Shown one piece after another: positions 45,485 to 52,789 of a stretch of 64,000 nucleotides of DNA. Position 1 is the stretch's first letter. Every line of letters begins with the position of its first letter. The DNA is from an uncultured Flavobacteriales bacterium. Its GTDB lineage: Bacteria > Bacteroidota > Bacteroidia > Flavobacteriales_G > Salibacteraceae. Below the pieces are notes generated by a model that was not told where the DNA came from, searched no databases, and worked only from the letters and a program-made list of their open reading frames with translations. Position numbers and translations under genes: made by a program. Location of the stretch: the NCBI GenBank assembly GCA_913020435.1, contig CAJVZZ010000015.1, positions 1 to 64,000 of the forward strand, in the 5' to 3' direction.

Positions 45485-45516
45485 TATTAGTGCCTTTATA
45501 GATTTGTATTCATAAT

Positions 45517-46308
45517 ATGCTGGATACAAATACTACACCTATAGATTCAATAGCATTGGCCCAAGCAAGCGCAACAAGCTTTGATGATGCCCATACTAAA
45601 GAGGCCAGAATGTTCAAAGGAATCTCCGTTACTCCTAAAGAAAGCAAGCAAATTGAACGAAATGAAGTTTCTCCATTTTGGGAAGTTGGGGTTGTAATTC
45701 TTGCTCTTTTAGTGTTAGCAATTTTGAAAAGAGCGTTTTCTAAAAAACTCGATCAGTATGCAAATGCACTAATTAGTAATCGTTTTATTGGCCAATTAAC
45801 AAGAGAGGAACGCAATAGTGAAAGTATGAGTGTTATCTTGGTTGAGTTCCTTTATTTTATAATTCTCGCTCTATTTACTAACCTTTTATACAAGAACATT
45901 AATCCAGAATTTATTCTTTATGGGTTTGAAGGCTTTGCTTTATTTACGCTGATATATTTGGTTTTTCACTTACTCAAAGTATTCGTAAACAATTTATTAG
46001 GTTGGTTATTGGATCTCCAAATTATAATAACAGATTTTCAGTTTTTCAACTTTTTGAGCCACGGAGCAATCGCAATATTTTTATTTCCAATCGTTGTTTT
46101 ATTGCTTTTTAGTCATATTGATAATCAGCTTTTATTAGGTGCCGGAGGACTGGTAATACTGGCAATGTACTTGTATAGAATATCCCGATTAGCTCGCAGA
46201 TTCTGGTGGGAGAAAAGATTTTTACTCAAGTATTTTATTTTATACATTTGCGGCCTTGAAATATTACCTGTTTTGGTGCTGGCAAATTTTGCATTCAAAA
46301 CATTGTAA
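45517..46308 (+). CDS. DUF4271 family membrane protein
   Basis: The 263-residue protein has a polar N-terminal part (residues 1-55) and about seven membrane helices (from about 57 to 260). It fits the DUF4271 family, which in Bacteroidota regularly precedes hemD. No function is established; the block YRISRLARRFWWEKRFLLKY marks a charged loop. A TAGATTTG -7 element at 45499-45506 ends 10 nt before the ATG. hemD follows after 57 nt and may be co-transcribed. Confidence 0.85.
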   Translation: MLDTNTTPIDSIALAQASATSFDDAHTKEARMFKGISVTPKESKQIERNEVSPFWEVGVVILALLVLAILKRAFSKKLDQYANALISNRFIGQLTREERNSESMSVILVEFLYFIILALFTNLLYKNINPEFILYGFEGFALFTLIYLVFHLLKVFVNNLLGWLLDLQIIITDFQFFNFLSHGAIAIFLFPIVVLLLFSHIDNQLLLGAGGLVILAMYLYRISRLARRFWWEKRFLLKYFILYICGLEILPVLVLANFAFKTL

Positions 46309-46365
46309 ATTAGAAAGTTAAGAAGTTTTAACAGGCTTCATTCTTTGAATTAAAGAGGCTATAAA

Positions 46366-47121
46366 TTGAAGGATTTGAAAGTAAAAACCATTCTGGTTTC
46401 ACAACCTAAACCCGAGAACGACAAGTCACCTTATTTCGATTTAGCGGAAAAGCTAAAGCTGAAAGTAGATTTTCGATCATTCATTCACGTGGAAGGTGTT
46501 CCTGTACTAGAGTTTAGAAAACAGAAAATTAATCTGCTGGATTTTGCAGGCGTAATCTTTACAAGCCGTAATGCGGTTGACCATTACTTCCGAATGGCGG
46601 AGGAAATGCGTATCACCATTCCTGATTCTATGAAGTATTTCTGTACTTCGGAATCAACTGCGTATTACCTTCAGAAATATGTTGTTTTCAGAAAGCGAAA
46701 AATATTTCATGGAAAACAAAAATTGACTGATTTATTACCGTTGTTAAATAAGCATTCAGAGGATAATTTTTTGTTGCCAACATCAGACCTGTTGAAGGCA
46801 GATATTCCTATAAGCTTAGAAAAGGCAAAAATTTCCTATGAAAGAGGTGTTTTTTATAGAACAGTTTGCAGTGATTTGAGCGATTTGGCAGAAGTCTCCT
46901 ATGATATATTGGTATTCTTTAGTCCATCGGGTATTAAATCGCTCTTTCAAAATTATCCTGAGTTTAAGCAAAATGAAACAAGAATTGCTTGTTTTGGACC
47001 AACGACGAAGTTGGCGGCTGAAGAAATGGGGTTAAAAGTAGATGTGCCTGCTCCTACTACGAGTTCACCGAGTATGACAATGGCAATCGAAGCCTATGTA
47101 AAGCAGATTAACAAGAAATAA
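46366..47121 (+). CDS. hemD: Uroporphyrinogen-III synthase
   Basis: HemD closes and inverts ring D of hydroxymethylbilane to uroporphyrinogen III in heme synthesis. The 251-residue protein has the two-lobed HemD pattern: VSQPKPEN at the N-terminus, GVIFTSRNAVDHYF (about 62-75), then DILVFFSPSGIKSLF and ACFGPTTKLAAEEMG in the second half. The family is divergent, so confidence rests on these blocks and the conserved Bacteroidota order DUF4271-hemD-rnpA. The start is TTG at 46366, following no ribosome site. Heme made here feeds heme A synthase and the cytochrome c of the window. Confidence 0.88.
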   Translation: MKDLKVKTILVSQPKPENDKSPYFDLAEKLKLKVDFRSFIHVEGVPVLEFRKQKINLLDFAGVIFTSRNAVDHYFRMAEEMRITIPDSMKYFCTSESTAYYLQKYVVFRKRKIFHGKQKLTDLLPLLNKHSEDNFLLPTSDLLKADIPISLEKAKISYERGVFYRTVCSDLSDLAEVSYDILVFFSPSGIKSLFQNYPEFKQNETRIACFGPTTKLAAEEMGLKVDVPAPTTSSPSMTMAIEAYVKQINKK

Positions 47122-47144
47122 ACCGAATAATATTAATAGTTAGT

Positions 47145-47172
47145 AAAAGGGTGAAGTTTTCACCCTTTTTTT
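47145..47172 (+). terminator. Terminator between hemD and rnpA
   Basis: AAAAGGGTGAA (47145-47155) and TTCACCCTTTT (47159-47169) form an 11-bp perfect stem with a 3-nt loop, then TTT. It ends just 8 nt before the rnpA ATG. Confidence 0.85.
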
Positions 47173-47180
47173 GTTTTAGA

Positions 47181-47564
47181 ATGGGTCAGCGTTTCGGAAA
47201 AGAGTACAAATTAAAGTCTAAAAAGAAAATCGATATTCTTTTTAAGAAAGGTAAGCGCGTTCATTCCCCAGTTTTGACGGTGGTATTTCTTAAAGACAAT
47301 ACCGAAGAAAATGAAATTGCATACCCTCAAATTTTAGTTTCGGTACCAAAGCGAAACTTTAAGAAAGCGGTGGATCGAAATTTTATTAGACGTCAAATAA
47401 AAGAAGCCTTTAGACTGTATTTGAAAGAAGATGTCAAGCTTGATATAACCACTTATCATTGTTATTTGGCATTAGTGTATAAAGAAACTAGGATAAGAGA
47501 TTTTAACGAAATTCAAAGTGCTTTAACTTTACTTTTACGGAAGCTCGAAGAAAAAAATAGTTGA
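47181..47564 (+). CDS. rnpA: Ribonuclease P protein component
   Basis: RnpA supports the RNA subunit of RNase P in removing 5' leaders from tRNA precursors. The 127-residue product starts MGQRFGKEYKLKSKKKIDIL, has the conserved RNP motif region SVPKRNFKKAVDRNFIRRQI (about 63-82) and a basic surface. The ATG at 47181 is chosen over an in-frame GTG at 47151 inside the terminator. It is not next to rpmH, the usual partner near the origin; instead it precedes an S41 protease. Its own promoter is not apparent. Confidence 0.95.
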   Translation: MGQRFGKEYKLKSKKKIDILFKKGKRVHSPVLTVVFLKDNTEENEIAYPQILVSVPKRNFKKAVDRNFIRRQIKEAFRLYLKEDVKLDITTYHCYLALVYKETRIRDFNEIQSALTLLLRKLEEKNS

Positions 47565-47566
47565 TT

Positions 47567-49228
47567 ATGATTTGGACAAAAACAAAAAGAGTAATTGTAG
47601 GGTTATTGTTAATTATAGGATCATTTGGAATGGTTGCCTACAACTCAGTAAGCGACAATTATTTCGAAATATCTAAAAACCTCGACATTTTTGTCAATCT
47701 ATATAAGCAACTCAATACTTATTATGTAGACGAAACGAATCCAGGCGAGTTGATGAAGACGGGTATTGATGCCATGTTAGAATCCCTAGATCCATATACA
47801 GTCTATATTCCAGAATCAGATATTGAAGATTACCGTTTTATGACTACCGGTCAATATGGTGGTATTGGCTCATTAATACGAAGAAAAGGTGACTATGTGG
47901 TAGTTGCCGAACCTTATGAAGGTTTTCCCGCTTTTAATGCAGGGTTGCTTGCAGGCGACGTAATACTGTCTATCGATGGTCACGATGTAAAAGGGAAAAA
48001 TACAGGTGAGATTTCCAAATTGCTTAAAGGTCAAGCCAAAACTGATGTCAATTTATTAATTGACCGCTACGGTGAGAAAATGGAAAAAACACTGACACGT
48101 GAGAATATAAAAATCAAAGATGTTCCTTACTATGGAGAACTTGAAAAAGGAGTTGGCTACATAAAATTGACCAGTTTTACTGAAACAGCAAGCAAAGAAG
48201 TAATTAAAGCATTTAAAGAATTAAAGGAAAAAAATAAAATTACTAGTTTGGTATTTGACCTTCGTGGTAATGGCGGTGGATTGCTAAATGAGGCGGTGAA
48301 TATCGTTAATATCTTTGTTCCTAGGGGTACTGAGGTCGTCTATACCAAAGGGAAAATGAAAGAGTGGCAACAAAGCTACAAAGCGCTCAATGCGCCAATT
48401 GATACAAAAATCCCACTTGTTGTTTTAGTAGACGAAGGCTCTGCTTCTGCATCTGAAATTGTTAGTGGTGCTTTGCAAGATTTGGATAGAGCAGTGGTAA
48501 TTGGTGAAAGAACATTTGGTAAAGGATTGGTGCAGCAAGTAAAACCACTTACATACAACTCGCAGTTTAAGGTAACCGTTGCTAAATACTACATTCCAAG
48601 TGGTAGATGTATTCAGAAATTAGATTACTCGAATAAAACAGATGGAAAGGCAACTGCAGTGGCAGACTCATTAAGAAAGCAGTTTTTTACCACAGCTGGA
48701 AGACCAGTTAAGGACGGAAAAGGAGTATTACCAGATGTTGAGGTTGAATTGCCACAAGCGGCTGATGTGACTGCGTCCCTGCTGGGTAAAAACCATATTT
48801 TCGACTATGCATCGGATTTTAAAAGAAATAATGAAACAATAGATTCGGCTAAGGAATTTGTGATGAATGAAAACCAGTACAATGATTTTGTTGCTTTTTT
48901 AGAAGGTAAGGACTTCGACTATACAACCAGAACCGAACAAGCTTTAGAACGATTAAAAAAAGCTTCAGAGGGCGATAAGTATTACGATAGAATTAGCGAA
49001 GATTATGAAAAGCTAGTTGAGAAAATTAAAGGCAACAAGGACAAAGACTTGTTATTGCATAAAGAAGAGATTTCTCAAATTTTAGAGAATGAAATTATTT
49101 CTAGATATTATTATCAAACGGGAAGAATCGAGCACAGTTTGAAAAATGATCCAAGAGTTAAGGAATCTATTTCTGTTCTCAATCAAAAACAGAAATACAA
49201 AGGGATTCTTACTGCTTCTAAAAAATAG
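47567..49228 (+). CDS. S41 family C-terminal processing protease
   Basis: The 553-residue protease has an N-terminal membrane anchor (residues about 8-25), a PDZ domain (about 80-170, GIGSLI, AGDVILSIDG) and an S41 catalytic core with the serine in SASASEIVSG and the lysine in TFGKGLVQ, followed by a long helical tail. It cleaves C-termini of envelope proteins. The ATG at 47567 follows the rnpA TGA by 2 nt; an in-frame TTG at 47561 would overlap rnpA by 4 nt. A related S41 protease is at 34849. Confidence 0.93.
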   Translation: MIWTKTKRVIVGLLLIIGSFGMVAYNSVSDNYFEISKNLDIFVNLYKQLNTYYVDETNPGELMKTGIDAMLESLDPYTVYIPESDIEDYRFMTTGQYGGIGSLIRRKGDYVVVAEPYEGFPAFNAGLLAGDVILSIDGHDVKGKNTGEISKLLKGQAKTDVNLLIDRYGEKMEKTLTRENIKIKDVPYYGELEKGVGYIKLTSFTETASKEVIKAFKELKEKNKITSLVFDLRGNGGGLLNEAVNIVNIFVPRGTEVVYTKGKMKEWQQSYKALNAPIDTKIPLVVLVDEGSASASEIVSGALQDLDRAVVIGERTFGKGLVQQVKPLTYNSQFKVTVAKYYIPSGRCIQKLDYSNKTDGKATAVADSLRKQFFTTAGRPVKDGKGVLPDVEVELPQAADVTASLLGKNHIFDYASDFKRNNETIDSAKEFVMNENQYNDFVAFLEGKDFDYTTRTEQALERLKKASEGDKYYDRISEDYEKLVEKIKGNKDKDLLLHKEEISQILENEIISRYYYQTGRIEHSLKNDPRVKESISVLNQKQKYKGILTASKK

Positions 49229-49280
49229 TTTCCTCAAGTGCTAATAATTAACCTTCATTTGCGTTTGGCATATTACGCAG

Positions 49281-50840
49281 ATGTTCGCACGCTTTTTAAC
49301 TCATAGAAATGTTTATTTACTTGGCTTGGCTGGATTCCTTTTTGGGCTAGCTATGTCTGAGTTTGTGATTAGCGTTGCTCAATTTTTATTGGCGGCAAAT
49401 TGGCTTGTTTCGAGAAATTTCAAGACTAAATGGGAGCGTATTATATCCAATCCAGCAGCATGGCTGATTTGGTTTTTTTACCTGCTTCATGTCATTGGGA
49501 TGATACACACACTGCATTTCGATTTGGGGGCTGATGAACTTCGAATAAAACTGCCCTTTCTACTCATTCCGTTATTTGTAGTTTCTGAAAAACGATTTTC
49601 AAAATTGGAGATGAAAGGCCTACTATCCGTTTTTGTTTTAGCAGTTATTTTATCATCGGGATTTGGAATTGTGCACCATTTTCAGCATCGAATGGATATT
49701 GGCTATGACGCGAGATGGTCCTCTCTTTTTATTTCTCACATTCGTCTATCGTTAATGATTGATTTGGCGATAGTATGGTTGTTGTCTCTTGTGCTGCTTA
49801 ACAATGAAAAAAAGTGGATCAAAATATTTTCCAGCATGCTTGTGCTGTATTTAGCTTTTTACCTATTCCAAATGCAAGCGCTGACGGGCCTCGTAATCTT
49901 GCCTATTTCTTTGCTTTTTGCCTTTGTATTTGCTCAAAGCGAATCTATAGCGATTTCTAAAATCAAATTAATTGTGGCATCATTTGGAGCTGTATTCTTA
50001 ATTAGTTCTGCGTTTTACTGTTATCAAATTGCAAGGCCATTCATCGATTTTAAAGAACATCTCAGGTCAGACCTTGAGGTGAATACAGTTAATGGAAATC
50101 AGTATTTACATCAGCTAGACAACTTGATGCAAGAGAATGGAAATCAGGTTTGGATATATATTTCTGATCCCGAAACTCGAGCAGAGTGGAATAAGCGAAG
50201 TAAATTGGATTTTGATGGCGTTGGAAACACAGGTGAGTCGCTTCGTGCAACATTATATCGGTATTTAACCTCAAAAGGAGCAAGAAAAGATTCAGTAGGT
50301 ATGCAGACTTTAACTGCTGAGGATTTACTTGCTATTGAAAGCGGTGAGGCAAATGTTCGTTTTGTAAATCAGACGTCTATTGAAAAAAGAATATATCAAA
50401 CTATTTGGGAGCTAAATAACTACCAATACGATGCAGGTAGTTTTGAAGGGCATTCTGTTGCGCAGCGAATAGAATTTTGGAAAGAGGGTTGGCTAGCATT
50501 TAAAATAGCGCCAATTTTTGGAAATGGGACGGGAGACGTTAGAGCAATGATGAGTGAGCAATATGTTAAAAGTAATTCCATCCTTTCAAAAGAAAGTCAG
50601 TTAAAGCCTCATAATCAATTTATAACAACGGGTATTGCATTGGGTGTCATAGGTCTTTTTTCATTGATTATTTGTTTCGTTTTTGCGTTTAAATATTCAA
50701 TTAGAAAACCCGTTCAATTGGCCTTTTTGGTAATTCTTTTGCTGTCCTTTATTTCAGAAGACACAATTGATGCTCAGGTAGGAGCAACGTTTTTTGCTGG
50801 TTTTTACGCCTTATTTTTTTGCCAACCTAAGTCTTCTTAA
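49281..50840 (+). CDS. O-antigen ligase family protein (WaaL/Wzy-like)
   Basis: The 519-residue protein has about ten membrane helices, with a large extracytoplasmic loop of about 150 residues (residues 255-400). This is the topology of the WaaL/Wzy superfamily that ligates or polymerises surface polysaccharides. The loop contains FEGHSVAQRIEFWKEG and, near residue 410-420, FGNGTGDVRAM, followed by KPHNQFITTGI, typical of this family. The loop is longer than I expect for WaaL. It is convergent with two glycosyltransferases at 50855-52662, which supports a role in the same polysaccharide. Confidence 0.8.
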   Translation: MFARFLTHRNVYLLGLAGFLFGLAMSEFVISVAQFLLAANWLVSRNFKTKWERIISNPAAWLIWFFYLLHVIGMIHTLHFDLGADELRIKLPFLLIPLFVVSEKRFSKLEMKGLLSVFVLAVILSSGFGIVHHFQHRMDIGYDARWSSLFISHIRLSLMIDLAIVWLLSLVLLNNEKKWIKIFSSMLVLYLAFYLFQMQALTGLVILPISLLFAFVFAQSESIAISKIKLIVASFGAVFLISSAFYCYQIARPFIDFKEHLRSDLEVNTVNGNQYLHQLDNLMQENGNQVWIYISDPETRAEWNKRSKLDFDGVGNTGESLRATLYRYLTSKGARKDSVGMQTLTAEDLLAIESGEANVRFVNQTSIEKRIYQTIWELNNYQYDAGSFEGHSVAQRIEFWKEGWLAFKIAPIFGNGTGDVRAMMSEQYVKSNSILSKESQLKPHNQFITTGIALGVIGLFSLIICFVFAFKYSIRKPVQLAFLVILLLSFISEDTIDAQVGATFFAGFYALFFCQPKSS

Positions 50841-50854
50841 TTACAAGAAGAAGC

Positions 50855-51904
50855 TTAAATGTTGAGGGTTTCTCTATAAACGTCTAGATATTTTTGAATA
50901 CACGTACCCCAGCTAAATTTTGCCGCGTAGGAAATACTTTTTGAACTAAAGTCAGGGTCAATATCAGCGGTCGTTAACCCCAATTCGATTTGCTTAGCCA
51001 TACTATCAGACTCAAAATTTTCGAAATAAAAGGCAAGTTTACCTCCAATTTCCGGAAGGCTTGTGAGTTTGCTCAAGAACACAGGTTTTCCATACATCAT
51101 GGCCTCAATGGGCGGTATTCCAAAACCTTCAGCAAGAGATGGGAATACTAGTGCTTTGCAATTTTTGTAATACCAGGATTTTTCATCTTCAGTTATCGTA
51201 CCAACTAAAATCACCTTCTCTTGTAAGGAAAATTCGCTAATGAGTAGCTTTATCTCGTTTCCATAATTTGTTGCATTATTTCCTGCAATTACAAGTTTAT
51301 AATCGTCCAAGTTCCGCATCATATGCAATAGGGAGTGGAAGTTTTTCTTTTTATTAAATATTCCAATTGAGAATAAAAAAGCCTCTTTTTTAAGAACATT
51401 CGGAGCGACTTCTGTCAGATTACTCTGAATTTCTACACCGTTGTAAATTACTTTTATGTTTTTACCCTTTAGGTTAATATTTTTCTCGATTTCGCTTTTA
51501 GAAAATTCAGAAATAGTGGTAATAACATGAGCGTTATCGACTCTTTTTTGCAGAAGCTTTAAATAACGAGCTCTTTTATTTCCCTCTTTCTCAACTAGAA
51601 AATTCAGATCATGAATGGTCAGAATTTGTTTGGAATTAGAATTTGGAAGATGAGCAGGAAACTGATGTAAACTGTGCCAGAGATCGTATTTGGTCGAGTT
51701 TCTAAAATGTCTATTCACCAAGTTGGCCTTTACGAAGGATAATTTATTCTCGAATAAAATTGACTTATCAGAAGGAGCGAGGCAACTAATGTCAAGATCG
51801 GGAGAGGAATGGTTTAAAAGGTTTGTAACGAATTGAAATGAAAATTGGCCCAATCCAGAATTAAGATTTTTAATCTTGTATGCGTCTACTAATATCTGAC
51901 TCAT
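50855..51904 (-). CDS. Glycosyltransferase family 4-like protein
   Basis: The 349-residue cytosolic enzyme has the GT-B pattern: an N-terminal acceptor domain with LTIHDLNFL and a C-terminal nucleotide-sugar domain with FSIGIFNKKKNFHSLL (about 184-199) and FPSLAEGFGIPPIEAMMYG (about 255-273), including the ExxxxxxxE motif of GT4 enzymes. It transfers a sugar from a nucleotide donor. Donor and acceptor are unknown. It overlaps the GT2 gene by 4 nt and is convergent with the O-antigen ligase, pointing to lipopolysaccharide or another glycan. Confidence 0.9.
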   Translation of the reverse strand: MSQILVDAYKIKNLNSGLGQFSFQFVTNLLNHSSPDLDISCLAPSDKSILFENKLSFVKANLVNRHFRNSTKYDLWHSLHQFPAHLPNSNSKQILTIHDLNFLVEKEGNKRARYLKLLQKRVDNAHVITTISEFSKSEIEKNINLKGKNIKVIYNGVEIQSNLTEVAPNVLKKEAFLFSIGIFNKKKNFHSLLHMMRNLDDYKLVIAGNNATNYGNEIKLLISEFSLQEKVILVGTITEDEKSWYYKNCKALVFPSLAEGFGIPPIEAMMYGKPVFLSKLTSLPEIGGKLAFYFENFESDSMAKQIELGLTTADIDPDFSSKSISYAAKFSWGTCIQKYLDVYRETLNI

Positions 51905-52662
51905 AGCTTAGTTTTTAGCTGCAGTTCAAGTAGGTATAGGTATTTATTTACACTAGCGGAGGCCGATATCCATGCGATAATTAGACCCATTTTCCCATCT
52001 AAAATCCCGAGATTAAAGAAGTACATACTTAGGAATTTTGCAATACCACTTAAATAGGGTTTGATTGGCGATACTTTTTTCCCTTCAGCATATAAATTTT
52101 CAGCACTAAGCTTTGAGTACTTATTGGCTCTTTTCCTGTGATCAGAATAGGAATAGTAAGAATAGTGTAATAAATCGCCCTCGAGGTTTTCTTTATTAAT
52201 TCCACTAGGCAGCTTTAATGTTTCGTGCACATAGCCGCCTTCCCAAATAGTTTCTTTTTTCGGGAAAACTCGAACCTTAGAATCGGGATACCAACCGCCA
52301 TATCGAATCCAATGGCCACAATAATTTGTCAGCCGATTAAGAGAATAGCTACCGTTTATCCCCGCGATTTTTATTGTCTGAATTGATTTAAATAACGTTT
52401 CGCCAATTTCTTCATCAGAATCTAGTGACAATATGTATTCGTTTTGCGCTAAACTATTGGCATAATTTTTTTGGTCGCTGTATCCATTCCATGCTCTTTC
52501 TACGAATTTGCAATTGAATTGCTGAGCAATTTCTTTCGTTTTATCGGTTGAGAAAGAGTCGACAATAATCAGCTCATCCGCCAAGCCTTGCACGGATTGC
52601 AAGCATCTCTTAAGATTTTTTTCTTCGTTAAATGTGATAATTACGACTGAAAGCGGCGTCAA
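51901..52662 (-). CDS. Glycosyltransferase family 2 (WaaE/KdtX-like)
   Basis: The 253-residue protein is a GT-A enzyme: VVIITFNEEKNL at the N-terminus, DSFSTDKT, then the DSDEEI metal-binding DxD at about residues 85-90 and HETLKLPSG near 145. The layout resembles the WaaE/KdtX group of lipopolysaccharide core transferases, a probable but unproven role. It overlaps the GT4 gene by 4 nt, so both are one operon. The start is TTG, the first possible codon before the conserved SVVIITFN strand. Confidence 0.87.
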   Translation of the reverse strand: MTPLSVVIITFNEEKNLKRCLQSVQGLADELIIVDSFSTDKTKEIAQQFNCKFVERAWNGYSDQKNYANSLAQNEYILSLDSDEEIGETLFKSIQTIKIAGINGSYSLNRLTNYCGHWIRYGGWYPDSKVRVFPKKETIWEGGYVHETLKLPSGINKENLEGDLLHYSYYSYSDHRKRANKYSKLSAENLYAEGKKVSPIKPYLSGIAKFLSMYFFNLGILDGKMGLIIAWISASASVNKYLYLLELQLKTKL

Positions 52663-52757
52663 ATTGAGGAAGTTTTATCTGACAAATATGTAAAATAAAA
52701 CACCATTTTTTAGCACATTATACAGAGTCTATCAATGTTCTGATGTTCAGAATGTAT

Positions 52758-52765
52758 TAAGTTTG
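52758..52765 (+). promoter_or_regulatory. Candidate -7 element of sucA
   Basis: TAAGTTTG matches TAnnTTTG, with TTC (52738-52740) 17 nt upstream in place of TTG. The ATG is at 52790. Confidence 0.4.
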
Positions 52766-52789
52766 CTTCCCTAAATCTTATGAGGTTTC

